Assembly: GCA_003228495.1 (NCBI GenBank)
Contig: QIDY01000253.1
Location: forward strand, 1 to 20,661
DNA: 20,661 bases
Direction: 5' to 3'
Origin: Nitrospirota bacterium
Lineage (GTDB): Bacteria > Nitrospirota > Nitrospiria > Nitrospirales > UBA8639
The position numbers and the translations under genes are program-made. Each line of letters opens with the position of its first letter. The stretch's first letter is position 1. The notes under the pieces were generated by a model that made no database searches, was not told the origin of the DNA, and saw only the letters and a list, made by a program, of their open reading frames with translations. Below are positions 1 through 7,696 of the stretch, piece by piece.

Positions 1-98
1 AAATTGAAGAATTTAATATTGGTCACAGCATTATTGCTCGTGCCGTCTTTATTGGCCTGGAACGCGCCGTCCGAGAAATGAAAGACCTCCTCACATAG
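1..98 (+). CDS. pdxJ: Pyridoxine 5'-phosphate synthase, C-terminal end (partial)
   Basis: Only the last 32 codons are present, in the frame that starts at base 3 and ends with TAG at 96-98. The peptide holds the segment FNIGHSIIARAVFIGLERAV, which matches the highly conserved PdxJ C-terminus (NIGHSIIARAVFxGLxxAV). PdxJ condenses 1-deoxy-xylulose 5-phosphate with 3-amino-2-oxopropyl phosphate to make pyridoxine 5'-phosphate (vitamin B6) in the cytoplasm. The NIGH segment belongs to the phosphate-binding end of the TIM barrel. The gene runs in from the left edge. The following gene starts 43 bases later on the same strand, so co-transcription is likely; in many bacteria pdxJ is followed by acpS and then nnrD, and acpS is absent here. 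The family call is firm in spite of the short length. Confidence 0.85.
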   Translation, partial: IEEFNIGHSIIARAVFIGLERAVREMKDLLT

Positions 99-141
99 TT
101 ATTATCATCAGACTCTTCATCCCCATCCGGAAAAAACCAAT

Positions 142-444
142 ATGTGGCTCGTGACTCCAGAACAAATGCAAAGACTTGATCGTCGGACGATTCAAGACGC
201 CAAAATTCATGGGATCACCTTGATGGAACGGGCGGGAACCGGCGTCGTCTCCCATCTTCTTCAACATTATGGATCTTTAAAAGGGAAAAAAGTCGTCGTG
301 TTCTGTGGGAAAGGAAATAATGGAGGGGATGGCTTGGTGGTCGCCCGCCTTTTACAGGGCAAAGGAGCCCACACCAGGGTGATCTTGATGGCTCTCCCTA
401 TAAAGAGCTCAGCAAAGATGCCAAAACGATGTATCAGCGTCTGA
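142..444 (+). CDS. NnrE (epimerase) N-terminal fragment ahead of the frameshift
   Basis: This is a 100-residue reading frame with ATG at 142. Residues 1-82 or so are authentic YjeF N-domain sequence, including the nucleotide-binding loop GKGNNGGDG at about residues 56-64. The last 17 residues (after VILM) are out-of-frame sequence that ends at TGA 442-444 and do not resemble the family. The upstream Shine-Dalgarno is weak (GGAAAA at 129-134). The fragment would contain less than half of the roughly 210-residue epimerase fold, so I expect no activity on its own. It is listed separately because it is what would be translated from the sequence as given. Confidence 0.6.
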   Translation: MWLVTPEQMQRLDRRTIQDAKIHGITLMERAGTGVVSHLLQHYGSLKGKKVVVFCGKGNNGGDGLVVARLLQGKGAHTRVILMALPIKSSAKMPKRCISV

Positions 445-1703
445 ATAAAAAAATAAAATTTCCTCAAATCTTGGTTCTACCTAGTCAGAAAAATTTGGAG
501 GTTCTGACACAAGATGCCCATATCCTTATTGATGCCCTTCTAGGCACAGGCCTATCGTCACCTATACGCGATCCTTATGCCACAGCTATAACGACGATGA
601 ATGCCTCCCAAGCCTATACGGTGGCGGTCGACATTCCCTCGGGATTAGATGGCCGGACAGGAACAACCTTAGGAACCGCCGTACAGGCCGACCTGACGGT
701 GACATTCGGTTGCCCTAAAATTGGTCTCTATTTAGGGGACGCTATTGATCAGGCTGGGCACATTGAAATGGTGGATATTGGCATTCCTGATGAATATGTC
801 CAGGACCTAAACCCTCAAAACCACCTCCTATCACAGAAGCTGGTCCATCCTCTGATTCCCCCACGCTCACAATCCGCACATAAGGGAACATTCGGACATG
901 CAGGCATTGTAGCTGGATCACCCGGGAAGACTGGGGCACCAGCCCTGGCTGGCCTCGGAGCGCTCCGGGTAGGAACCGGGCTCGTCACCGTTGGCACACC
1001 CAAGACGGTGGCTCCTATCTTGGAATGCAAACTTCTTGAAATCATGACCATGGCCTTACCGGAAACTCCCGAACATCTGTTAGGCCTTGAGGCCCGTTCC
1101 GCTCTGCTAAGCTTTTGCCAAGACAAGTCGGCCCTGGCATTTGGACCCGGATTAGGCGTTTCCTCTTCAACGACAGAACTGTTATCTCATCTTCTTCCAC
1201 AACTTGACGTACCCTGTGTTTTGGACGCCGACGCCCTCAATAATTTGGCTTCTCATCTTGATGTCTTTTCACGCATGAAACTGCCTCCTATATTGACCCC
1301 GCATCCCGGGGAAATGGCCAGACTCTTACCAGGCTCTTCTTCAAAAGCCATCAATGAGAATCGGATCGGAGTAGCCAGAACATTTGCCGCCAAACATCAC
1401 GTTCTTCTTGTCTTAAAAGGCGCCAATACCGTCATTGCCGACCCCCTCGGCCAGGTCGCCATTTGTCCAACAGGAAACCCTGGAATGGCTTCGGCGGGCA
1501 TGGGAGATGTTCTAACAGGTATAATTACAGGCTTTTTAGCGCAAGGATTATCAGCTTGGGATGCAACCAGGGCCGGGGTGTACATACATGGATTGGCTGG
1601 AGATCTGGCCGCTATGTCCATGGGAGAACCGAGCTTGATCGCCAGCGATGTCATCTCAGCAATCCCTCGTGCCCTCATCCAAACCATTTCTGTTTCTGTG
1701 TAA
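429..1703 (+). CDS. nnrD: NAD(P)H-hydrate dehydratase domain plus residual epimerase C-terminal half
   Basis: This 424-residue frame begins at ATG 429, but that ATG is internal to the original gene rather than a natural start, and no Shine-Dalgarno precedes it. Residues 1-130 are the second half of the epimerase domain (ILIDALLGTGLSSPIRDPY, AVDIPSGLDGRTG, TVTFGCPKIG). From about residue 138 the ribokinase-like dehydratase follows, with the family signatures HPGEMARLL near residue 295 and NPGMASAGMGDVLTG near residue 350. The last motif carries the catalytic Asp and the phosphate-binding Gly-rich turn known in NnrD/CARKD. It removes water from S-NAD(P)HX using ADP or ATP. The gene ends 18 bases before the first possible tsaE start (36 before the TTG), so the two share a transcript. 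Confidence 0.75.
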   Translation: MYQRLNKKIKFPQILVLPSQKNLEVLTQDAHILIDALLGTGLSSPIRDPYATAITTMNASQAYTVAVDIPSGLDGRTGTTLGTAVQADLTVTFGCPKIGLYLGDAIDQAGHIEMVDIGIPDEYVQDLNPQNHLLSQKLVHPLIPPRSQSAHKGTFGHAGIVAGSPGKTGAPALAGLGALRVGTGLVTVGTPKTVAPILECKLLEIMTMALPETPEHLLGLEARSALLSFCQDKSALAFGPGLGVSSSTTELLSHLLPQLDVPCVLDADALNNLASHLDVFSRMKLPPILTPHPGEMARLLPGSSSKAINENRIGVARTFAAKHHVLLVLKGANTVIADPLGQVAICPTGNPGMASAGMGDVLTGIITGFLAQGLSAWDATRAGVYIHGLAGDLAAMSMGEPSLIASDVISAIPRALIQTISVSV

Positions 1704-1704
1704 A

Positions 1705-1711
1705 AAGGAGG
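1705..1711 (+). promoter_or_regulatory. Strong Shine-Dalgarno that questions the tsaE start
   Basis: AAGGAGG lies directly after the nnrD stop. In the tsaE frame the only possible starts are CTG at 1722 (10 bases after the SD) and TTG at 1740 (28 bases after it), because a stop in this frame lies at 1701-1703. The spacing favours the rare CTG start. Confidence 0.55.
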
Positions 1712-1739
1712 ACCTGGTACCCTGGATACCGCTTCTGAA

Positions 1740-2261
1740 TTGTCCCAAACACCCAACCTCAATTCACTGAACCTGTATTTTGATTCAGCGGTGAAAACAC
1801 TTGAATTTGGAGAACAGGTAGGCCATGTCCTCTCAGGAGGGGATGTCCTGGCCTTAACCGGAGGAGACCTGGGAGCTGGAAAAACTCTCCTCACTCGTGG
1901 GATTGCTCTTGGTTTAGGTATCCCGGCCGAACAGGTGAATAGTCCCACGTTTACCCTCATTCAAGCCTATGAAAGCCAAACTCCGGTGATTCATGTCGAT
2001 CTGTACCGTCTTGAAGATCCATCAGCCATTTTCCAGTTAGGCCTGGAAGACTATTTCACTCCGCAGAATATTGTCATTATTGAATGGGCTGACCGCCTCC
2101 TCAAGGCTCTTCCCCCTGATTACCTGGCTATTCATTTGGAACATGGCGATACGGAAACGATCCGTCATTTGACCGTACGAGGGACAGGTCCCAGAGGCAC
2201 ACATATAGTCACAGCCCTCCGTCACACCAACATTGAACATCACCCTCTCACCAACTCTTGA
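1740..2261 (+). CDS. tsaE: tRNA threonylcarbamoyladenosine biosynthesis ATPase TsaE
   Basis: TsaE is the small P-loop ATPase that works with TsaB and TsaD to make the universal t6A37 modification of ANN-decoding tRNAs in the cytoplasm. The 173-residue protein has the Walker A loop GGDLGAGKT at about residues 41-49, the family motif SPTFTLIQAYE, the HVDLYRLED segment and the IIEWADRL block, all typical of TsaE/YjeE. The tail after about residue 150 is longer and less conserved than usual. The start given is TTG at 1740; a CTG at 1722 would add six residues (LDTASE) and fits the AAGGAGG at 1705-1711 far better. It follows nnrD closely, an arrangement common in bacteria, and ends five bases before the chosen mutS ATG, so translational coupling is likely. 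Confidence 0.93.
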   Translation: MSQTPNLNSLNLYFDSAVKTLEFGEQVGHVLSGGDVLALTGGDLGAGKTLLTRGIALGLGIPAEQVNSPTFTLIQAYESQTPVIHVDLYRLEDPSAIFQLGLEDYFTPQNIVIIEWADRLLKALPPDYLAIHLEHGDTETIRHLTVRGTGPRGTHIVTALRHTNIEHHPLTNS

Positions 2262-2265
2262 ATCA

Positions 2266-4956
2266 ATGACCGACACTCTCTCCATGAAAGACCAAGAACT
2301 CTCTCCTCTCATGCGCCAGTATCAGACCATTAAGGCGCAACATCCTGAAGCCATTTTATTTTTCCGAGTCGGAGATTTTTTTGAAATGTTTTTTGAGGAT
2401 GCCGAAGAAGCCTCCAGCATTTTAGGCATTGTGCTTACGGCGCGAGGAAAAGCCAAAGGTACGGCTATTCCTCTCTGTGGCGTGCCACACCACACGGCAA
2501 CCGGATACATTGCGAAACTCCTCAAAGCCGGGAAAATCGTCGCTCTTTGCGAGCAGGTTGAAGATCCGAAAGCCGCTAAGGGACTCGTTCGCCGGGAGGT
2601 TGTTCGAGTCTACACTCCCGGCACGCTGTATGACCATGAACTGCTCCCAGCTCGAGAAGCCAACTATATTTCTTCTATCTTCTACTCCCGAGAGTCTTGT
2701 TCTGATAAATCCAGGTCCGGAGCCCGCGTGGGTTTGGCCACATTGGATCTGTCGACTGGAGAATTTTGGATTTCTGAAACTCCATTTGAGGAATCTCTGC
2801 ACATTCTCGTGGATGAGCTCGTTCGTATCGATGCCAAAGAGGTCATCTTTCCCAGATCGGTTCATGAAGAACTTTCTGAAATTCTAAAAACATTGGCGAT
2901 AACTCGCTTGGTTCCTCGTGACATGAATAGCTTTGAGTTGGACCTGAGTAAGACGACGCTCATTAAGTCCTTTGACGCGGACCATATTGACGAACTTCAA
3001 CTACCCGGACTGACCGTGGGATACCAAGCCAGTGGGGGACTGTTGCAGTATCTCACCGAAACTCAACCAACATTAGCCCATACTCATTTGCAGCGTCCTT
3101 GGATCCGCCTGCTCGAACAGGAAATGCAATTGGATCAAGCCACACTTAGAAATTTAGAAATCCTCAAGCCAGTCTCAGAACAACGTCAAAGTCCGACCTT
3201 ATTCACCACGTTGGATCAGACTCATACACCCATGGGGACTCGATTATTGCGACAATGGGTCGTTCGTCCTCTCACTCAACTCGCGGTGATTCAAGACCGG
3301 CAAGACGTCGTCAAAGAATTCGTTGATCAGGTGCGTGCTCGAATGTCGATTCGAGATCATCTGAAGTCAATCAAAGATCTAGAACGCCTGAATAGCCGCA
3401 TTGCCTTGGAAGTCGCAAATCCGCGTGACCTCATGAGTCTCTATCACTCCTTGGAAAACTTGCCGCGGCTTCGCCAACTCTTTGAATCGTTTCAATCCAA
3501 TATCCTGAAGACCATGTATGCCGACTGGGATTCACTCCCAGACGTATCTTCCTGGATTTCAGATTCGATCATGGAGAATCCCCCGCTTTCGGCCAAGGAG
3601 GGTGGGATCATTCGAGAAGGAGTGAATGAAGAACTGGATGAATTTCGTATCCTTTCCAAGGAAGGCACCCGGTTATTAACCGAAATGGAAACGAGGGAGC
3701 GCACTAGAACCGGGATTGACTCGCTCAAAGTAAAATTCAATCAAGTCTTTGGGTATTACATCGAAGTCACCAAAGCCAATGCCTCTCGGGTGCCGGCGGA
3801 CTATCATCGAAAACAGACGCTCGTGAATGCCGAACGTTTTACCACGGAAGAACTGCAGAATCTCGAAGGTCGCCTTTCCAGTGCGGATCAGAAGATGAAA
3901 CATTTGGAATGTGAGTTATTTGTGGGCCTTCGCCGTCGCATCGCTTCCGCCACAACTCGAATTCAGGCCATGGCCCATAAGTTGGCCACCCTTGACGTCT
4001 ACACAAGTTTAGCGGAAACAGCCACCCTCAACCGCTACACCCAGCCCACGGTATATGAAGGCGGCAGGATTCATATTACCGAAGGGCGGCATCCGGTTAT
4101 TGAGCACCTCCAAATCGCTGATGGTTTTATTCCCAATGACACAATCCTTGATCTGGACACCAACCGACTCCTGCTTATAACCGGCCCAAATATGGCGGGA
4201 AAAAGCACCTATCTCCGGCAAGTGGCGTTGATTGTGTTAATGGCCCAGATGGGCAGCTTTGTTCCGGCGTCTTCTGCTCGCATTGGCCTGGTTGATAGAA
4301 TTTTCACCCGGGTAGGAGCAGCCGATGATTTAAGCGCAGGGCAAAGCACCTTTATGGTGGAAATGAGTGAAACAGCTAAAATCTTACATTCAGCTACGTC
4401 CCGAAGTCTGCTGTTGTTAGATGAGGTGGGGCGAGGGACCAGCACGTATGACGGTTTAAGTATAGCCTGGGCATTAACGGAATATATTCTTGATCGAGGA
4501 AATTTAGGGGCCCGGACTCTCTTTGCCACCCATTATCATGAAATGACTCAATTGGAATCGCAACGGGAAGGCATCAAAAACTACACGGTTCTTGTACAGG
4601 AAAAAGGCCAGGATGTGTTATTTCTAAGGAAAATTATACTTGGGAAAGCTGACCGAAGTTATGGTATTCAAGTGGCAAAACTGGCCGGCATTCCCACACC
4701 TGTCCTTCAGCGTGCCAAGAATATTCTGGAACAACTGGAACAGGACCAAGCCTCGCCAAAAGTATCAAACTCGGACTCTTGCGATACCCTCCCTCTGCCA
4801 CCAGAACAACTTTCCCCTCAACCCCATATCATTCTAGAAGAAGTCAAACAGATCGACCTATTTTCCATGACACCTCTTGAAGCCCTGAATCGCCTAGCAG
4901 ACTTCAAAGCTCGTTTAGATAATGATATGGCGACAAAAAAAGAGAGGCCTGCGTAA
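2266..4956 (+). CDS. mutS: DNA mismatch repair protein MutS
   Basis: MutS recognises mispaired or unpaired bases and, as an ATP-dependent sliding clamp, recruits MutL. With ATG 2266 it is 896 residues, a little above the usual 850-880. The N-terminal mismatch-recognition domain has the Phe-x-Glu wedge (GDFFEMF, Phe38 and Glu40). The connector, lever and clamp domains follow. The C-terminal ABC-type ATPase has Walker A GPNMAGKST at 640-648, the Walker B/D-loop stretch LLDEVGRGTST with Asp719-Glu720, and THYHEM. The C-terminus QIDLFSMTPLEALNRLADF is the family's usual tail. A TTG at 2233 and an ATG at 2284 are other possible starts; 2266 was chosen because it is an ATG five bases after the tsaE stop. 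No Shine-Dalgarno is visible, which fits coupling to tsaE. Its last codons form one arm of a terminator for the opposite strand. Confidence 0.97.
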   Translation: MTDTLSMKDQELSPLMRQYQTIKAQHPEAILFFRVGDFFEMFFEDAEEASSILGIVLTARGKAKGTAIPLCGVPHHTATGYIAKLLKAGKIVALCEQVEDPKAAKGLVRREVVRVYTPGTLYDHELLPAREANYISSIFYSRESCSDKSRSGARVGLATLDLSTGEFWISETPFEESLHILVDELVRIDAKEVIFPRSVHEELSEILKTLAITRLVPRDMNSFELDLSKTTLIKSFDADHIDELQLPGLTVGYQASGGLLQYLTETQPTLAHTHLQRPWIRLLEQEMQLDQATLRNLEILKPVSEQRQSPTLFTTLDQTHTPMGTRLLRQWVVRPLTQLAVIQDRQDVVKEFVDQVRARMSIRDHLKSIKDLERLNSRIALEVANPRDLMSLYHSLENLPRLRQLFESFQSNILKTMYADWDSLPDVSSWISDSIMENPPLSAKEGGIIREGVNEELDEFRILSKEGTRLLTEMETRERTRTGIDSLKVKFNQVFGYYIEVTKANASRVPADYHRKQTLVNAERFTTEELQNLEGRLSSADQKMKHLECELFVGLRRRIASATTRIQAMAHKLATLDVYTSLAETATLNRYTQPTVYEGGRIHITEGRHPVIEHLQIADGFIPNDTILDLDTNRLLLITGPNMAGKSTYLRQVALIVLMAQMGSFVPASSARIGLVDRIFTRVGAADDLSAGQSTFMVEMSETAKILHSATSRSLLLLDEVGRGTSTYDGLSIAWALTEYILDRGNLGARTLFATHYHEMTQLESQREGIKNYTVLVQEKGQDVLFLRKIILGKADRSYGIQVAKLAGIPTPVLQRAKNILEQLEQDQASPKVSNSDSCDTLPLPPEQLSPQPHIILEEVKQIDLFSMTPLEALNRLADFKARLDNDMATKKERPA

Positions 4957-4971
4957 CACGCAGGCCTCTCT
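4934..4971 (-). terminator. Intrinsic terminator for the 4999-6229 minus-strand unit, inside the end of mutS
   Basis: Bases 4941-4954 and 4958-4971 form a perfect 14-bp stem with a three-base loop. On the minus strand the stem is followed by a T run (complement of the A run 4935-4941), the classic Rho-independent layout, 28 bases past the stop of the minus gene ending at 4999. On the plus strand there is no T tract, so mutS itself gets at most a bare hairpin. The mutS TAA (4954-4956) lies at the tip of the hairpin. Confidence 0.85.
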
Positions 4972-4998
4972 CAAAAACCTCTACGATAAATTTAAAGG

Positions 4999-5628
4999 TT
5001 ATTTATCCGGTGACCACACTCCAAGACCTTGATCGGAGTAAGGGATAACACCAGCGATAGTTGGACCACCAGGAATCATCACATCAAATTTCATCCTACG
5101 GTTTTTTGGCCAACTCTCCTGAGCAATGGCTTGGTCAGGGGTGGTTGTTCTCAAGCTATGGATACTCCGCGGCTTTGCCGGCGTTCCAGCCACATCGGAT
5201 ATTGCCTTCGCCGAAAGAATCACACGCTTGTTTTGTTCTTTTTCTTGGACCACAATTTCAACCATCCCGTACTTTGACGGCTTCGTTCCTGTCATGACGG
5301 CTTGGCTTTGAGAATTTTTCCCGGCAGCTGTCAACGTAGCCATCACTTTATCGTCTGCGGCATACATTTTGATATTTTTGCCAGGAAAATATTTTTGCCA
5401 ATAGTACCCACTTTCCGCATTCCCACCAAATACGGCAACATTGACCCAGACGGCTTTATCATAGGGATCGGTCACCGCAACCCGGGCATGAAGCGTGGTC
5501 GGCTTGCTCAGGTCACCCCACTCAAACCGTTCTTGGAATGCCTCGATTGCCATTGCACTGGAGGCCATTGTGCCTACAAGCGCCATAGCTCCAACAAGGG
5601 CCCATCCTTTCATCTTAGCACCTTTCAT
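4999..5628 (-). CDS. Exported protein of unknown function (209 aa)
   Basis: I do not recognise this family. The first 27 residues form a clear Sec signal peptide: Lys-containing N-region, hydrophobic core (WALVGAMALVGTMASSAMA) and an AMA cleavage site before IEAFQERFEW. The mature part of about 182 residues is soluble-looking, with no membrane segment, no cysteine and no lipobox; it should be periplasmic or secreted. It is rich in Lys, Val and Thr with alternating patterns (LHARVAVTD, VWVNVAVFGG, VEIVVQEKE), suggesting a beta-sandwich fold; that is inference only. The start ATG at 5628 has a purine-rich Shine-Dalgarno (GGGAGGGAAG) upstream; an ATG five codons in would leave the signal peptide intact. 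It lies 61 bases after the other exported protein on the same strand, with a strong terminator after it, so the two probably form one unit. Confidence 0.75.
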   Translation of the reverse strand: MKGAKMKGWALVGAMALVGTMASSAMAIEAFQERFEWGDLSKPTTLHARVAVTDPYDKAVWVNVAVFGGNAESGYYWQKYFPGKNIKMYAADDKVMATLTAAGKNSQSQAVMTGTKPSKYGMVEIVVQEKEQNKRVILSAKAISDVAGTPAKPRSIHSLRTTTPDQAIAQESWPKNRRMKFDVMIPGGPTIAGVIPYSDQGLGVWSPDK

Positions 5629-5689
5629 AATGGCTTCCCTCCCTCGACTTAAAAGTTGTATGTCATGTATTAATGAGTAAAGCTTTTCT

Positions 5690-6229
5690 TTAGTTCAAGA
5701 GCTTAAAACCTGTAACCGTATGTCCGCTCACTTGTAATTCCATGGCCACCAAATCTTGAGAAGCCTTGGTCATTTGGTCCATGAGAGCTTTGTCTTTAAC
5801 TACTAACCTCACCGTGGTCTGAGGTGTGTACCAGCCAGCAAAAGGGTTGTTCTTTTCAGTCCCGCCCTGATAACCCCATGCACAACAGGCATTCATCGGA
5901 TCAGGCAAAGTTTGAATACGATCATCGGAAGCCCGGCCTGGTGGATCACCAACTTCGGCTGGTTCCGAGGTATTCCAATATTGAATCCCGAAAAGAATTT
6001 CCCCATCGGGATTGTCTGCCCAATGCCCAAAGATTCTTCCCTTTAAACTCGTGGCTGCCACGCCTTGAAAGGAAATATCCCCTTGAGAGCTGGTCTTGTC
6101 ACTCCCTTTAGATTTGGGATTTCCAGCAGCAGGGCCTTTTTGCGCGTAAACCGCTCCGGCCATTCCCATGCTGAGTAGGCCAAACGCACAGAGAGCTACC
6201 ATCGCCCGACGTAGAGATGACTTCTTCAT
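5690..6229 (-). CDS. Exported protein of unknown function (179 aa)
   Basis: No family recognised. A Sec signal peptide covers about residues 1-29 (MKKSSLRR, then a hydrophobic core and the cleavage site VYA before QKG). The mature protein is about 150 residues: a Lys/Ser/Gly-rich linker, then FQGVAATSLKGRIFGHWADN, a Cys-Cys pair in NACCAWGYQGG and a C-terminal stretch VRLVVKDKALMDQMTKASQ. No further membrane segment is seen. The ATG at 6229 is chosen over an upstream in-frame start at 6274 because AAGGAGG lies six bases before it and the signal peptide then begins properly. It is the first gene of a two-gene minus-strand unit with the neighbouring exported protein. The two mature sequences do not look alike to me. 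Role unknown; the context is only that both are exported. Confidence 0.75.
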   Translation of the reverse strand: MKKSSLRRAMVALCAFGLLSMGMAGAVYAQKGPAAGNPKSKGSDKTSSQGDISFQGVAATSLKGRIFGHWADNPDGEILFGIQYWNTSEPAEVGDPPGRASDDRIQTLPDPMNACCAWGYQGGTEKNNPFAGWYTPQTTVRLVVKDKALMDQMTKASQDLVAMELQVSGHTVTGFKLLN

Positions 6230-6235
6230 CTGCTC

Positions 6236-6242
6236 CCTCCTT
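6236..6242 (-). promoter_or_regulatory. Shine-Dalgarno fixing the start at 6229
   Basis: The minus strand reads AAGGAGG six bases ahead of the ATG at 6229. This decides for 6229 over the upstream in-frame start at 6274. Confidence 0.8.
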
Positions 6243-6427
6243 ACAGTGTTAGAATGACAAAAATGAAAAAACACCTTAACTTATCTTCTCAAACCTCAAT
6301 CCCTATTTCCCGAATTCCATTTTTTCCCCGACCCAATTACCCCTTAAAACAAGCCTTGGTCTGAAGAGGGACAATGCTACTCATCCAGGGCCTCGTTGTC
6401 AAGCAAATTACCAGGTGTTTTTTGGGG

Positions 6428-7696
6428 TTATCCCCACTTGGCGGTCATTTTTCTAGGTATTGGCCCTAGGGCTGTCACCACAAACTCTTTTTGATCTAAT
6501 AATTTATGACTTAATAGGCGGATTTGATCAGGAGAAATTCGATCGATTGCTTTCACAATTTCTTGCAACGTCACATGACGGCCTTGATAGAGTTCATCTT
6601 TTGCCAGCTTATTCATGCGGCCATATGTACCCTCTAAGCCCAACATCAAATTCCCTTTGAGTTGGGTTTTGGTTCGCTCCAATTCTTTCATTGCCACTCC
6701 GCGACGGCACATTTTTTTTGCTTCTTTGCAAATTTGATCAATGACCGCTTCCATTTCCGTCGGTCGCGTGGCCGCATAGACCGTCAAGATCCCTCCATCG
6801 AGAAAACTGGAAAGATGGGAATAAATCGTGTAGGCCAATCCACGTTTTTCCCGGATTTCTTGGAACAACCGCGAACTGACCCCGCCTCCCAAAATGGTAT
6901 TAACAACATACGCTGCGTAACGATCTGGATGTCCAACGGGTAACCCTTTAAATCCAACGCAAAGATGTACTTGTTCCAAAGGTTTTATATGAAGACTGTG
7001 ACGTGTAGATGGCTGAGAGGGCCAACAATCATTGTCAATTTTCCCGGCAAGCCTCTCGGTGCTCTCCCCCTGCCATTGACCAAAATATTCGTTGATTTGA
7101 TCCAGCAATTGAGGAAATGAAAAGTTTCCGGCTACGGTCACGATGGTGTTTTCCGGTCGGTAATGTCTCTGTTTATAGCGGAGGAGAGCATGACGACTCA
7201 TCTGTCGCATGGATCGTGAGGTCCCTAAAATTGGACGTCCTATGGGATGAGTGCCCAACACATCCTTCGCATGCAACTCATGAAGATAATCTTCCGGATC
7301 ATCCTGAACCGTTCGGATTTCTTCAAGCACAACCTGCTTTTCTTTCTCAATATCTTTGGCTCCAAAACGCGAATGATGAAAAAGATCGGCTAAAAGATCA
7401 AAGGCTGCGCCCACTTGTTGATCCAAAACTTTGACGTAATACGCCGTCGACTCATGGGTGGTAAAGGCATTCATTTCTCCACCCAGCGCATCAATCTCAT
7501 TAGAAATCTGTGCGGCCGATCGGTTTCGGGTGCCCTTAAACATCATATGTTCAATAAAATGCGAGAGCCCTTCCTCACCTTTACCTTCATAGCGACTGCC
7601 CACCGTCGCCCATACACCCAGAGCCACAGACCGTAACGAGGACATCCGCTCGAGCACGACTCGCACTCCATTATCCAATAGAACTTTTTTATACAC
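6428..7696 (-). CDS. M16 family zinc peptidase (processing-peptidase/insulinase type)
   Basis: This 422-residue protein has the inverted zinc-binding motif HxxEH (His46, Glu49, His50 in HFIEHMMFKGT) and the third metal ligand in the Glu125-Glu126 pair (VVLEEI), as in mitochondrial processing peptidase beta and PqqL/YmxG-type bacterial homologues. The second half carries the partner domain with the GGGVSSRLFQEIREKRGLAY segment typical of this family. It is probably a cytoplasmic peptidase for peptides or presequence-like substrates; no signal peptide is visible. Length fits the single-unit bacterial members. The start is GTG at 7696; I see no Shine-Dalgarno before it. It follows pnp by 203 bases, an order seen in several bacterial groups (pnp then a YmxG-type M16 peptidase), and ends the cluster read from rimP. 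Confidence 0.9.
   Translation of the reverse strand: MYKKVLLDNGVRVVLERMSSLRSVALGVWATVGSRYEGKGEEGLSHFIEHMMFKGTRNRSAAQISNEIDALGGEMNAFTTHESTAYYVKVLDQQVGAAFDLLADLFHHSRFGAKDIEKEKQVVLEEIRTVQDDPEDYLHELHAKDVLGTHPIGRPILGTSRSMRQMSRHALLRYKQRHYRPENTIVTVAGNFSFPQLLDQINEYFGQWQGESTERLAGKIDNDCWPSQPSTRHSLHIKPLEQVHLCVGFKGLPVGHPDRYAAYVVNTILGGGVSSRLFQEIREKRGLAYTIYSHLSSFLDGGILTVYAATRPTEMEAVIDQICKEAKKMCRRGVAMKELERTKTQLKGNLMLGLEGTYGRMNKLAKDELYQGRHVTLQEIVKAIDRISPDQIRLLSHKLLDQKEFVVTALGPIPRKMTAKWG

Larger units (their letters stand above)
142..1703 (+). pseudogene. nnrD: Bifunctional NAD(P)H-hydrate epimerase/dehydratase, frameshifted
   Basis: This YjeF-type repair enzyme should carry an N-terminal epimerase (NnrE) that interconverts the R and S forms of hydrated NAD(P)H and a C-terminal ADP/ATP-dependent dehydratase (NnrD) that restores NAD(P)H. 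The reading is broken. Frame one runs from ATG 142 to TGA 442-444 and holds the epimerase hallmark GKGNNGGDGLVVARLL. Frame two, open through 1703, continues the family sequence from about base 387-399 as YKELSKDAKTMYQRL and then carries the rest of the epimerase fold and the whole dehydratase (KGTFGHAGIVAGSPGKTGA; LTPHPGEMARLL; NPGMASAGMGDVLTGIITGF). Joining the two needs a -1 shift, that is, one lost base. The dehydratase domain is complete and could be translated from ATG 429, but the epimerase would be dead if the shift is real. Assembly or sequencing error is equally possible. Confidence 0.85.

Noticed and set aside
415..445. Programmed -1 frameshifting in nnrE
   Set aside because: The overlap region has no standard slippery heptamer in the right phase and no strong downstream stem.
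1397..1960. A 187-codon minus-strand frame across nnrD and tsaE
   Set aside because: Antisense of conserved codons, with no recognisable family or Shine-Dalgarno.
6420..6435. Hairpin GGGG-TTAT-CCCC at the M16 stop codon
   Set aside because: Only four GC pairs, and no T tract follows in the minus direction (A residues follow instead).
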